Assembly: GCF_000968195.1 (NCBI RefSeq)
Contig: NZ_FO704550.1
Location: 3,968,001 to 4,032,000, forward strand
Length of the DNA stretch: 64,000 nucleotides
DNA from: Xenorhabdus doucetiae
GTDB lineage: Bacteria; Pseudomonadota; Gammaproteobacteria; Enterobacterales; Enterobacteriaceae
Direction: 5' to 3'
The translations under genes were made by a program, and so were the position numbers. Below the pieces are notes generated by a model. It had not been told where the DNA came from. It saw only the letters and a list, made by a program, of their open reading frames with translations, and ran no database searches. Each line of letters opens with the position of its first letter. Position 1 is the first letter of the stretch. Of this stretch, positions 36,454 through 45,618 are shown one piece after another.

Positions 36454-37644
36454 TCAAATATTTTTCTGTAAGATCCTATACAGTAGCGGCAACATAAGAA
36501 CAAATATAATGGCAGGGATCATTATTCCTGCCGATACTAATACAGCCTTCGTTATCACGTAAGACTGGCTCAAATATCCAATCAGAAAACTTCCCGTACC
36601 AATTCCCCCATTGATAAAAGCTCCAAATATTGATAAAGCTTGTCCTTTTAAAGCATCGGACATTCTACTGACATGAACGGCAAGCATGGGGTAAATAAAA
36701 GCCATAGAAAATCCAATAAGAACAGCACCCACAGATAAGCTGCACAAAGAGCGGCCATTTCCGATAAAAGAAACACCCAGCATTTCGATAATAAATAACC
36801 CACCAATAACCATTGGCGTAGATAATTGGTCAATAATATTCCCTGTAAATAATCTAGATATCACCATTGATATAGCAAAAAAGAAGACAATAACTTCACC
36901 ATTATTGACATGGCGAAAATAAGCAACTTGTTGGCCGAAAGAGATGATAACAGCATAACCAATCCCTGATAATAAAAGTGCTAAACCAGGAATCAGACTA
37001 GAAATAAGAATAACGCCTAAAGCTTCTCCCTTTTTCTTATTGAGATCTGGAATTTCTACTTTATGAAGTTTGCATATAATAAAAATTGCTAAGAGAGGGA
37101 ATAAAGCTGATATTAATAAAGTTCCTTGCGCACCAAAATAATCACAAAGTATTTTCCCTAATGGTGCTGAAAATGCTAAAACGGCATAGTTAATCGTTCC
37201 GATTGAACCAATTGATTTCCCAACTTTGGACTGTCCCCCAGGTAAATCAACCATCCAAGCGGTGCAAACAGCCATCATTCCTCCAACCCCAAGTCCTAAC
37301 ACAAAACGTCCATATAGCAACCCATCCAGGGTCGATAATTTTGCACATATCATTGTAGCCAGAGAAAGAATTAATGCAGATATCACTAACATAAGTCGAT
37401 ATCCAATTAATCGCATAACGAAGCCAAAGATAACCCTACCGACTATAGCCGTAAAAGCATAGATGCCCATTATAAGCCCTAAGGTTGTATCATCGGATTT
37501 AGCATATTCTCTAACTAACATGGGTATAGGTATTATTGATATTCCAACGCATAAATAACATAATGCTATAGTTACCTTTAACATATTTCTTGATATATTT
37601 TTATTCCAATACCAATCAGAACACTCAACATTAAAATTATTCAT
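36454..37644 (-). CDS. MFS transporter, likely exporter of the adjacent pathway product
   Basis: 396 residues, about 12 transmembrane helices, with the MFS motif-A-like loop (IVGRVIFGFVMRLIGYR). AT-rich like its neighbours. The ATG overlaps the stop of the ATP-grasp gene by 1 nt (TAATG), so the two are co-translated. A role in exporting or importing the metabolite handled by the ligase/oxidoreductase pair is inferred from the operon; the substrate is unknown. Confidence 0.85.
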   Translation of the reverse strand: MNNFNVECSDWYWNKNISRNMLKVTIALCYLCVGISIIPIPMLVREYAKSDDTTLGLIMGIYAFTAIVGRVIFGFVMRLIGYRLMLVISALILSLATMICAKLSTLDGLLYGRFVLGLGVGGMMAVCTAWMVDLPGGQSKVGKSIGSIGTINYAVLAFSAPLGKILCDYFGAQGTLLISALFPLLAIFIICKLHKVEIPDLNKKKGEALGVILISSLIPGLALLLSGIGYAVIISFGQQVAYFRHVNNGEVIVFFFAISMVISRLFTGNIIDQLSTPMVIGGLFIIEMLGVSFIGNGRSLCSLSVGAVLIGFSMAFIYPMLAVHVSRMSDALKGQALSIFGAFINGGIGTGSFLIGYLSQSYVITKAVLVSAGIMIPAIIFVLMLPLLYRILQKNI

Positions 37645-38849
37645 TACGCTATCCCAAAAACTTTACCCGTTTTACACAAATGATGTAATTTATTTATGCT
37701 GAATTTTATTAATTCAGGTTCAGAATGCCTGAAATAAGCGATACCTGTTGATGCTGTAGTTAAAAATCTATCTTGAACTTTCATTCCTGGGTAAGGTAGT
37801 TTTCTAAACCCAGAAAATCCTGGTAGATTACGTATATAATCCAAGCCCACCATATCATAAATCACCCCGTCTTTATTAGGTCGTATTTGACACTGTGCAA
37901 TACACATTTTTGGTTTCCATTTTTTTTCGACCATGGATAAAAATAATTCAATATTATTATAAGAATCCACTAATATAGATGCCTGTGAGTACCCTAAAGC
38001 AGGTACAAAAATATCTGAAGGCATTGCTGGTCCCATAAGACGTGAATTAACTTCTACTAAACGTGGGCCATTCTCCGTTAGAATAATTTCTGTATGGGCT
38101 GCACCTGTGGATACCCCTAAAGAATCTAAGCAATCAAAAGTATAATTGACAATGTTTCGTAAAGTCTCATTCAGTTCCACACATAATATCATTGATAATG
38201 ATAGTGGCATTCCCTGAAAATAGGCAATATCTTTAAAATATATATCTGTCAATAAATGTACTCCATTTTGGCTTACCGTATTGACAACATACATAGGTCC
38301 ATTTAGAAACTCTTGTACGACTACCGAAGTATTTTTAATACCCCATCTGTTATTAGTTTCAAAAATATCATTAAGATAAACTATAAGTTCCTCTTGACAT
38401 TTTATAATTTTAACCAAATCACTTCCTGAACTTGCCACTGGTTTAACAACTACTGGATATGATAGTGCGGGAATATGATCTAATTCATTATCACTTGTAA
38501 TTCTGAATGATTTTACGGCTGGAATGCCATAATCTACCAAAGCATCGATCATTAATGCTTTATCTTTACGTGCATTTTGCCGTCTTATATCATTATGTGG
38601 CAACCCAAGCTTATGAGCCAAATAGTTAGCATCACTGACAGCCCTTTCACAACCTGGCAAAATTATATCAGGAGAAAGTTTTAGTAACGTCTCTAATGCT
38701 TTTTCTATATTATTGGCATAGACATGTCCTTTATCTTGTTTATTTTCACCATATCCAATGTTGACTTCAAGCAGATCATGTCCTCTTTCCTTAATCACAT
38801 CAATTAAATCTAAGCCACTACTCATAGCATTAACAAGCGCGATTTTCAT
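37644..38849 (-). CDS. ATP-grasp ligase (carboxylate-amine ligase type)
   Basis: 401 residues from the ATG at 38849, with a GGTG ribosome site; a TTG 15 nt upstream is in frame but weaker. ATP-grasp features: nucleotide-binding Lys136 in YPVVVKPVASSGSD (131-143), metal-binding E254 (AHTEI) and EVNSR (266-270). The N-terminus resembles the pre-ATP-grasp domain of amino-acid ligases (BacD/RizA-like) and carbamoyl-phosphate-synthase-like enzymes. It probably joins an amino acid or other carboxylate to an amine. It lies between the oxidoreductase (17-nt gap) and the MFS gene (overlap), forming a three-gene cassette. Confidence 0.8.
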   Translation of the reverse strand: MKIALVNAMSSGLDLIDVIKERGHDLLEVNIGYGENKQDKGHVYANNIEKALETLLKLSPDIILPGCERAVSDANYLAHKLGLPHNDIRRQNARKDKALMIDALVDYGIPAVKSFRITSDNELDHIPALSYPVVVKPVASSGSDLVKIIKCQEELIVYLNDIFETNNRWGIKNTSVVVQEFLNGPMYVVNTVSQNGVHLLTDIYFKDIAYFQGMPLSLSMILCVELNETLRNIVNYTFDCLDSLGVSTGAAHTEIILTENGPRLVEVNSRLMGPAMPSDIFVPALGYSQASILVDSYNNIELFLSMVEKKWKPKMCIAQCQIRPNKDGVIYDMVGLDYIRNLPGFSGFRKLPYPGMKVQDRFLTTASTGIAYFRHSEPELIKFSINKLHHLCKTGKVFGIA

Positions 38850-38866
38850 ATTTTTACACCACAAAT

Positions 38867-40277
38867 TTAGTTAAATATAGAATTAGATATTCTATTTGCC
38901 TGACGTTTTATCCCAACCAAAGAATTTGTAAGAAGATGTACCCCCGTAGTGATATGGCCTAAGAAATAAATGTTATCAGAAGAGCTTCCATTTTCTGGGT
39001 TAACACTAATACCACCAAATGGAGATACCTTCAGATGATTTTCATCAATCAATTCACTCAATATATCAGATGTTCCTTTGGTAAATTTATCCAATTCATA
39101 AGAAGGAGATGTCGCATTAAAAATATAGTCAACTTCTTTATAAGACTCATCTTTTACGATCAAACTTAATTTTTCTTTCCACTTAATGTCAATGACATCT
39201 TTTTTTATATAAATAGTTCCTTGTTCTAATCCATGAAATAGAAGCAATCCTGCTTTTAGAGGCATGGGGTTCATAAACAACATAAATTTTGTTCTAATCT
39301 TATCATTGAAATATCTTTTTTCAGATTCAGGTAAGCTTTCCCAAAGATTTTCAATATTAGGATGAAGTACATTTAAAGCCACTTCCATTCCTTCGTAATT
39401 AGATGCTATAAGACTTAATTGATATTTTATTTCACTGACAGCATTTCTCCTCCAGAGGAACCACTTGAGCAATGGATATATTGGGATTTTTCTATTATCC
39501 AATTCATCCTTAATTAATTTATATATATCGCTAATGTTTTTAATTTTCCCTTTTTTTAGTAGCTCATCAACATAATTAGGCGTTGAATATATTGCTTTTG
39601 TAATTATCTTTTCATTCCTGATTCTTGGTATTCTTCCACTTCTAGAAAAAATGATTATTTCGCCGGAATGTTCTTTTTCCATTAAAGCTCTGACTATATC
39701 AATAGCTGTCAACGCCGTTCCTATAATTGCGACTTTAGAATCTGATGATATTTTACTCAGGTTTTTATATAACGGATAAGGGCTTGAGAAATATCTTGAC
39801 TCATTATTCACTCCATATATATTATTCGGAACAGAAACACCTGGGCAAATTATAATTTTATCAAATTTCCTTTCACTTATTGCTCCTTGATTGATAACCA
39901 TACTTCCGTTGATAAAATGTATTGATTTAGCTTGTGAATAAATCACTTCAAGAGATACATCATTCTCAATACACTTATTATATTGTTTCAAAAATACGAC
40001 GCGATGAATATTCCAGTGGTTTGGATTGCATTCCATAATGATTATCATTTAACCAATGGACATAACTAGAACTATTAATAGGGTCAACTGTAACAGAATA
40101 ATTAGGAATATTCATTAGAGGACTGACAATATCCCATTGATAAGCCATCCCAGGTCCTACAACATGTGCACTTGTATATAACGAAATTTTCTTGATTTTT
40201 TTAAATTCTCTATTTTGAGAAAGATTAGAAAGCATAAGTACAGTTGCTGCACCATCTCCTATAATTGCAATATTCAT
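38867..40277 (-). pseudogene. FAD/NAD(P)-binding oxidoreductase, broken by a 1-nt frameshift
   Basis: Two overlapping frames make one protein: residues from MNIAIIGDGAATVLML (ATG at 40277) to SSRRIF, then KQYNKCIENDVSLEVIYSQA onward in the next frame. Removing one T from the T5 run at 39990-39994 restores a single 469-codon gene. The first Rossmann motif (GDGAA), GPGMAYQW and MNIPNYSV fit the NAD_binding_9 family (FAD-NAD(P)-binding, HpaO/ornithine-monooxygenase-like), and a second Rossmann motif (IIGTALTAID) follows. First gene of the islet operon with the ATP-grasp ligase and MFS gene. Alternatives are a sequencing error or slippage at the T run. Confidence 0.7.
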
Positions 40278-40354
40278 TATGACAAAAAAACCTCTAGATA
40301 AATATCCAAAACACAAGGTAAATTATATATAGATATGTATATCATCTATATTTA

Positions 40355-41441
40355 TTAAGTTAATCAGATAAACTATCTGCATTACTGTTACAATCGATAA
40401 CACGATAACCTGATTTTCTGCCTGTCCTTATGAAATCGAAGATAATACTTTCTGAGCCTGAACGAATAACATTGCAACAACTCGCTTTGAATCATCCCCA
40501 CCGGGATATCCGTACGCGAGGAACGGGTTTGCTCATGCTTGCCAGAGGGAGCAAGCCGTCCCAGATCACCGCTGAAATAGGATGCAGTCTCCGGGTTATC
40601 TATAATTGGGTTCACATGTGGCACAATTCAGGGATAGCGGGATTATTAGGCGGTCATGCTGGAGGCCGGTATCTCGCTATGACGCCTGAAATGATTGCCA
40701 CTGCGGTCGAAGCTGCCTGTGCAGAGTCCCTAACTCTCGCACGGATAGCCCAGTGCGTTGAGGCAAAGCATGGGCCCCTGCCTTGTACGCTTGAAACGCT
40801 GGCAAATACCCTGAAAAAGCAGGGGCTCACCTATAAACGCACCCGTCTATCGCTTAAAAAAAGCGCAACGAAACGGAGTTTGCTAACAAATCCGCCTTGC
40901 TGAATAAAATTAAGGCTGGAGCACAGTTAGGCCATTACCGTTTGGTCTATTTTGATGAGGCGGGTTTTGCCGCATCTCCTCCGGTGCAATATGGATGGAG
41001 TCCACGGGGTAAGCCCCATGAAACTGAGCCTCAAGAGCATGACAGGCGGTCAGTTCTGGGGGCGTTAAATTACACGGATAACACGCTGTTTTACCAGACA
41101 ACGTCAGGCAGTATCACGCGAGATGACGTGATTGATTTTTTAGAGCAGCTCGCCCAACAAGGGGACAACCGCCTGACATTTTTAGTGTTGGATAATGCGC
41201 GTATCCATCACGGGATTGAAGAAAAAATCAGAAATAGCTGGTTACGAGAACACAACCTGTTTTTATTCTACCTTCCCGCCTACAGCCCAGAGCTGAATTT
41301 GATTGAAATCGTCTGGAAACAAGCCAAATACCATTGGCGACGTTTTATCACTTGGACTCAGGAGACAATGGAGAATGAATTAAATACGTTATTGGGCGGT
41401 TATGGTAACCAATTTGCAATTAATTTCTCTTGAGTACTTAA
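40355..41441 (+). mobile_element. IS630-family insertion sequence, copy A
   Basis: A 1087-nt element. The ends are imperfect inverted repeats beginning TTAAGT (left TTAAGTTAATCAGATAAAC, right end complement TTAAGTACTCAAGAGAAA). Both outer flanks are TA (40353-40354 and 41442-41443), the target duplication made by IS630/Tc1 elements. It contains one transposase gene split by a -1 frameshift. It inserted in the AT-rich islet between the oxidoreductase and the decayed toxin-antitoxin genes. Confidence 0.75.
40430..41433 (+). CDS. IS630-family transposase (two frames, -1 frameshift)
   Basis: Frame 1 (40430-40903) carries the helix-turn-helix part (ITAEIGCSLRVIYNWVHMW). Frame 2 (to 41433) carries the DDE domain: YFDEAGF, LDNARIHHG and SPELNLIEIVW. 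At the A7 run 40856-40862 a -1 slip joins them, giving SLKK-RNETEFANKSALLNKIKAG, the normal family sequence. Similar IS630 elements use programmed frameshifting at A-runs, so it may be active. Confidence 0.85.
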
Positions 41442-41808
41442 TAAATCCAGAATTAACATAATATCAGAAACAATCTTAACAACAGGGCAACAGCGATATA
41501 TTGTGCTTTATAATAATCCAGTCTAATAAGTCATAAATACGCTGACATAAAGAATATATCATATTAATAAAATCTATTGTTAATAATATTTCGGCTGGAT
41601 TAATACAAGTGAAACAGGCAGGCTTAGTCAACTGTAGTACATTTTTCAGTGTCTCAAACAAAAAAATAACAGAAATGAAGGTATCCACTAGGCAGTAAGC
41701 ACCAATGATAGCCCGATTTAAGCGCATAGAGATCGTAAATAGGTTCTTAGGTAATTATCAGTATATTGCTTAAACGGATGTCAATGATGATATTTTGTTC
41801 AAATCTGA
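41442..41808. other. Spacer between IS630 and the toxin-antitoxin remnant
   Basis: An AT-rich stretch containing one 83-codon minus-strand frame (41476-41727; hydrophobic start RLNRAIIGAYCLVDTFISVIF) that I cannot assign and that may be a remnant of a mobile or membrane gene. Nothing else is recognised. Confidence 0.35.
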
Positions 41809-41809
41809 C

Positions 41810-41841
41810 TATAATATAACCTTAGCTAATTTAGCTAAAGG
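41810..41841 (+). promoter_or_regulatory. -10 box and palindromic operator of the antitoxin remnant
   Basis: TATAAT at 41810-41815 is followed by the near-perfect palindrome CCTTAGCTAATTTAGCTAAA(GG) at 41820-41841. A palindrome directly downstream of the -10 is the usual autorepression site of toxin-antitoxin operons. Confidence 0.5.
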
Positions 41842-41868
41842 AAAGAAAGTATAACTATTCAAGTAAAT

Positions 41869-42071
41869 ATGCACAAAGCGAAAACACATTTAAGTCAGCT
41901 TGTAGATAAAGCCGTTGAGGGTGAGCCAAATCTGGCAAACCTTATGTCCAACTCGTTCCTATTAATCAATCAGATAGAATCCCTGGAGGGTTCGTAAATG
42001 ATGTCAGCATAGATGAAAAATTTTACGAAGCTGACCGTGATATACAGGAAATGTTTGAAGGATCACGATGA
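41869..42071 (+). pseudogene. Phd/YefM-type antitoxin remnant, frameshifted
   Basis: The first frame reads MHKAKTHLSQLVDKAVEGEP, the N-terminal DNA-binding part of prevent-host-death antitoxins. Then a deletion with frame change occurs near 41928-41940, after which the original frame resumes as GKPYVQLVPINQSDRIPGGF and ends DIQEMFEGSR at 42071. Upstream ITIQVN shows that the native start has also been lost or lies further upstream. The stop overlaps the toxin ATG (ATGA), as in intact vapBC-like operons. Not functional as it stands. Confidence 0.75.
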
Positions 42072-42124
42072 AACGGCTTTTATTGGATACTCATGCAGAA
42101 AGTGCAGATGATTTAATGCAATAA
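42068..42124 (+). pseudogene. PIN-domain (VapC-like) toxin remnant
   Basis: Only 18 codons remain: MKRLLLDTHAESADDLMQ. The opening LLLDTHA is the conserved N-terminus of PIN-domain ribonucleases with the first catalytic Asp. The sequence then jumps and stops, so almost all of the ~130-residue toxin has been deleted, probably from within. Confidence 0.7.
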
Positions 42125-42142
42125 TTTTATTTCACACATAAG

Positions 42143-42171
42143 AAAAAACCCTGCTTAAAAAAGCAGGGTTT
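42143..42171 (-). terminator. Rho-independent terminator of tRNA-Pro
   Basis: An 11-bp perfect stem (AAACCCTGCTT / AAGCAGGGTTT, 4-nt loop) followed on the minus strand by a T run, 9 nt after the tRNA 3' end. Confidence 0.9.
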
Positions 42172-42179
42172 CAGAATGC

Positions 42180-42256
42180 TGGTCGGCGAGAGAGGATTCG
42201 AACCTCCGACCCACTGGTCCCAAACCAGTTGCGCTACCAAGCTGCGCTACTCGCCG
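42180..42256 (-). tRNA. proM: tRNA-Pro (anticodon UGG)
   Basis: A 77-nt cloverleaf on the minus strand: acceptor CGGCGAG/CTCGCCG, D arm AGCGCAGCTTGGTAGCGC, anticodon arm CTGGT-TTTGGGA-ACCAG (anticodon TGG), T arm with GGTTCGAATCC and encoded CCA. It appears identical to E. coli tRNA-Pro(UGG). It lies between dpp and glyS, where E. coli has a tRNA-Pro gene. Its 3' end faces the AT-rich islet. Confidence 0.98.
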
Positions 42257-42268
42257 AAAACGAAGCGC

Positions 42269-42297
42269 ATCTTACTGCCAGCGCCGCATACCGTCAA
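42269..42297 (-). promoter_or_regulatory. Sigma-70 promoter of tRNA-Pro
   Basis: On the minus strand TTGACG, a 17-nt spacer and TAAGAT are followed by a GC-rich discriminator (GCGC). This is the classic layout of a strong stringently controlled tRNA promoter; transcription would start a few nt before the mature 5' end. Confidence 0.85.
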
Positions 42298-42353
42298 TAC
42301 CTTTTTAAAGATAAGTGCTTGTTTGATGATAAACCATCCAAAATTCAGGCAAC

Positions 42354-42379
42354 AAAAAGCCTCACCCTAAAAGTGAGGC
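42354..42379 (-). terminator. Terminator of the glyQ-glyS operon
   Basis: Stem GCCTCAC / GTGAGGC with a 7-nt loop followed on the minus strand by TTTTTG, 26 nt after the glyS stop. Confidence 0.9.
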
Positions 42380-42405
42380 CTTGCATTAAATCCATCAATC
42401 AGAGA

Positions 42406-44475
42406 TTACTGGAGCAGTGAAATATCCGCGACACGCAGGAACAGGTCACGCAGTTCACTTAACAGCGTCAGGCGGTTGATCCTGACCTGGCGGTCTTCAT
42501 CCATCACCATCACGTTGTCGAAGAACGCATCCACCACTTCACGCAGGGAAGCCAATTCAACCAGTGCATCCTGATAGTTGCTTTCGGCAAACAGAGGCGC
42601 CAGTTTTTCTTTCAGCACCACCAGATGTGTCGCCAGTTGGATCTCTTCTGCCGCTTTCAATACCGCAGCCTGAACGCTGCCATTCAACGGCTCTTCGGAT
42701 TTCGCCAGAATGTTGGAAACACGCTTATTCGCCGCCGCCAGAGATACCGCTGCATCCAGAGTACGGAAGTGAGTCACGGCTTTCATGCGGGCATCAAAGT
42801 CTGCGGGTTGGGTCGGGCGACGCGCCAGTACCGCCTGAATCGTATCGACGCTATAACCCAGTTCCTGATACCACGCGCGGAAACGGCCAAGCATAAACTC
42901 AACCACATCATCCACCGCTTTTGCGTTGGTCAGCTTGTCACCGTACAGACGCACCGCTTCTTCTGCCAACGTCTGGAGGTCGAGCGGCAGTTTTTTCTCA
43001 ACGATAATACGCAGGACACCCAGTGCCGCACGGCGCAGGGCAAACGGGTCTTTATCGCCTTTCGGATGCTGGCCAATCCCGAAGATCCCTGCCAACGTAT
43101 CCATTTTATCGGCTATGGCAACGGCACAGGAAACGCCGGTTGATGGCAGGGCATCGCCGGAGAAACGTGGCTGATATTGCTCGTTCAGTGCCAGTGCCAC
43201 CTCTTCGGCTTCACCATCATGGCGGGCATAGTGCATGCCCATCACGCCCTGCGTATCAGTGAATTCGAATACCATGTTGGTCATCAGGTCACATTTGGAC
43301 AATAACCCCGCGCGCGTCGCATGATTGACATCGGCACCGATTTTTTCCGCAATCCAGCCAGCCAGCGCCTGAATGCGATCGGTTTTGTCACGCAGTGTGC
43401 CCAATTGTTTCTGGAACAGGACAGTTTCCAAACGAGGCAGATTGTCTTCTAAGCGCTGTTTACGGTCAGTCTTGAAGAAGAATTCCGCATCCGCCAGACG
43501 CGGGCGAACCACTTTTTCGTTACCGGAAATAATTTGCTGAGGATCAGAAGACTCAATATTGGTGACAAAGATAAAGTTCGCCATTAATTTGCCGGATTTA
43601 TCGTAAACCGGAAAATATTTCTGGTCGCCTTTCATGGTGTAAACCAGTGCTTCAGCAGGAACATCCAAGAATTTTTCTTCGAATTTCGCCGTCAGCACAA
43701 CCGGCCATTCCACCAGCGAAGTCACTTCTTCCAACAGGCTATCGCTCAGATCCGCCACACCACCCAGTTGCGTCGCGGCGTGTTCGGCATCACGCTTAAT
43801 GATCGCCTTACGCGCTGCGTAATCCGCGATAACCCGGCCACGCTCCTGCAAAATAGCGGGATACTGTTCTGCGTTCTCAATGGGAAATTCCGCTTCACCC
43901 ATAAAACGGTGACCACGAATAATGCGATCGGATTGAATACCCAGAATGTTGCCGTCAACCACATCGCTGCCCAACAGCATGGTGACCGTATGCACCGGAC
44001 GCACAAACTGGGTTTCTTTATCTCCCCAACGCATCAGTTTAGGGATCGGCAATTTGCCCAGAGCACTGCTCACCATCTCCGCCAGCAAGGCTTTGGCTTC
44101 ACGGCCTTTGACCTGAGCGCGATAGAGCAGCCATTCCCCTTTGTCCGTGACCATGCGTTCAGCCTGATCAACGGTGATCCCGCAACCACGCGCCCAACCT
44201 TCGGCGGCTTTGGTCGGTTTACCTTCTGCATCAAACGCTTGGGCAATCGCCGGGCCACGCTTTTCAACTTCACGATCAGCCTGTGCTGCCGCCAGATTGG
44301 CGACTTTCAGTGCCAAGCGACGAGGAGCCGCAAACCAGCTAATTTCACCATGACCCAGATTGGCATTATTCAGTTCTGCTGCAAAATTGGCCGCAAAGGA
44401 TTCTGCTAACGAACGCAGCGCCTTTGGTGGCAGCTCTTCTGTGCCAATTTCCACAAGAAAAGTCTGTTGAATCAT
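42406..44475 (-). CDS. glyS: Glycyl-tRNA synthetase beta subunit
   Basis: 689 residues, the same length as E. coli GlyS. Recognisable N-terminus (FLVEIGTEELPPKALRSL) and C-terminal anticodon-binding DALR-like region (VMVMDEDRQVRINRLTLLSELRDLF). The beta subunit binds tRNA-Gly while the alpha subunit holds the adenylation site; together they form the alpha2beta2 enzyme. It starts 9 nt after glyQ and ends at a terminator. Confidence 0.98.
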   Translation of the reverse strand: MIQQTFLVEIGTEELPPKALRSLAESFAANFAAELNNANLGHGEISWFAAPRRLALKVANLAAAQADREVEKRGPAIAQAFDAEGKPTKAAEGWARGCGITVDQAERMVTDKGEWLLYRAQVKGREAKALLAEMVSSALGKLPIPKLMRWGDKETQFVRPVHTVTMLLGSDVVDGNILGIQSDRIIRGHRFMGEAEFPIENAEQYPAILQERGRVIADYAARKAIIKRDAEHAATQLGGVADLSDSLLEEVTSLVEWPVVLTAKFEEKFLDVPAEALVYTMKGDQKYFPVYDKSGKLMANFIFVTNIESSDPQQIISGNEKVVRPRLADAEFFFKTDRKQRLEDNLPRLETVLFQKQLGTLRDKTDRIQALAGWIAEKIGADVNHATRAGLLSKCDLMTNMVFEFTDTQGVMGMHYARHDGEAEEVALALNEQYQPRFSGDALPSTGVSCAVAIADKMDTLAGIFGIGQHPKGDKDPFALRRAALGVLRIIVEKKLPLDLQTLAEEAVRLYGDKLTNAKAVDDVVEFMLGRFRAWYQELGYSVDTIQAVLARRPTQPADFDARMKAVTHFRTLDAAVSLAAANKRVSNILAKSEEPLNGSVQAAVLKAAEEIQLATHLVVLKEKLAPLFAESNYQDALVELASLREVVDAFFDNVMVMDEDRQVRINRLTLLSELRDLFLRVADISLLQ

Positions 44476-44484
44476 GATGGCCTC

Positions 44485-45423
44485 TTAGTTCTTGTTACAA
44501 ATGGTCTTGTTAAAAACAGTCTTATTACACATCGGGAAGCTAAGCGCCTCGCGGGAGGCATAATAGGCCTCCGCAACCGATTTGGTCAGGGTACGGATGC
44601 GCAGGATATAGCGCTGACGCTCAGTCACAGAAATCGCTTTGCGGGCATCCAGCAAATTGAACGTATGACCCGCTTTCAGAATGCGCTCATAAGCCGGCAA
44701 TGGCAGCGGCGTTTCCAGTGCCAGTAATTCCTGCGCCTCTTTTTCGTATTGTTCAAAGCAGGTAAACAGGAAATCGACGTCAGCGTGTTCGAAGTTGTAA
44801 GTCGATTGTTCAACCTCGTTCTGATGGTAAATATCACCATAGGTGGTTTTACCCAACGGGCCATCGCTCCAGACCAGATCGTAAACGCTGTCCACGCCTT
44901 GGATGTACATCGCCAGACGTTCCAGACCGTAAGTAATCTCGCCGGTCACCGGCTTACATTCAAGGCCACCCACTTGCTGGAAATAGGTGAACTGGGTCAC
45001 TTCCATGCCGTTCAGCCAGACTTCCCAGCCCAAGCCCCATGCGCCCAAGGTTGGGTTTTCCCAGTTATCTTCGACAAAGCGGATATCATGAACCGTCGGG
45101 TCTAGCCCTAACGCTTTCAGGGAACCCAGATAAAGTTCCTGAATGTTATCGGGAGAGGGCTTGATAATCACCTGAAATTGGTAGTAGTGCTGGAGGCGGT
45201 TTGGGTTTTCGCCGTAACGACCGTCAGTCGGACGACGGGAAGGTTGCACATAAGCTGCGGCAATCGGCTCTGGCCCCAAAGCACGCAAACAGGTAATCGG
45301 ATGAGAGGTTCCTGCACCGACTTCCATATCCAGTGGTTGGACAATGGTACAGCCTTGATTCGCCCAGTAATCCTGTAATGTCAGGATCAGCCCTTGAAAG
45401 GTTTTGGTATCAAACTTTTGCAT
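44485..45423 (-). CDS. glyQ: Glycyl-tRNA synthetase alpha subunit
   Basis: 312 residues from the ATG at 45423 (MQKFDTKTFQGLILTLQDYW, as in E. coli). An upstream in-frame start adds 30 residues with no counterpart. Class II signature regions are complete (GAGTSHPITCLRALGPEP, YGENPNRLQHYYQFQ). After the usual SFPMCNK ending it has a short extension (TVFNKTICNKN) relative to E. coli's 303 residues, built from two similar NKT-type units. Confidence 0.97.
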   Translation of the reverse strand: MQKFDTKTFQGLILTLQDYWANQGCTIVQPLDMEVGAGTSHPITCLRALGPEPIAAAYVQPSRRPTDGRYGENPNRLQHYYQFQVIIKPSPDNIQELYLGSLKALGLDPTVHDIRFVEDNWENPTLGAWGLGWEVWLNGMEVTQFTYFQQVGGLECKPVTGEITYGLERLAMYIQGVDSVYDLVWSDGPLGKTTYGDIYHQNEVEQSTYNFEHADVDFLFTCFEQYEKEAQELLALETPLPLPAYERILKAGHTFNLLDARKAISVTERQRYILRIRTLTKSVAEAYYASREALSFPMCNKTVFNKTICNKN

Positions 45424-45618
45424 ATTGAATCCGCACGCGATACATATGAATTTAAACGAAAGAGGCCAGTATACCCTTCGAACGTAAGATATACAGTACC
45501 GATCACCTGTCAATTTTGCCGCAGTATAAAAAAATCTTATTCAAGCCGCTTTACTTGTATGTTTATACAGCTAATATTGGTGTAATTATCAACCACTTCC
45601 TGAGGTGAAATTCGATTT

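Noticed and set aside
41476..41727. 83-codon minus-strand frame
   Set aside because: No recognisable motif, poor context and AT-rich surroundings; left as an unassigned frame in the spacer entry.
42176..42370. Plus-strand open frame beginning MLVGERGFEPPTHWSQ
   Set aside because: This is the well-known false translation of a tRNA gene complement; the real feature is tRNA-Pro on the minus strand.
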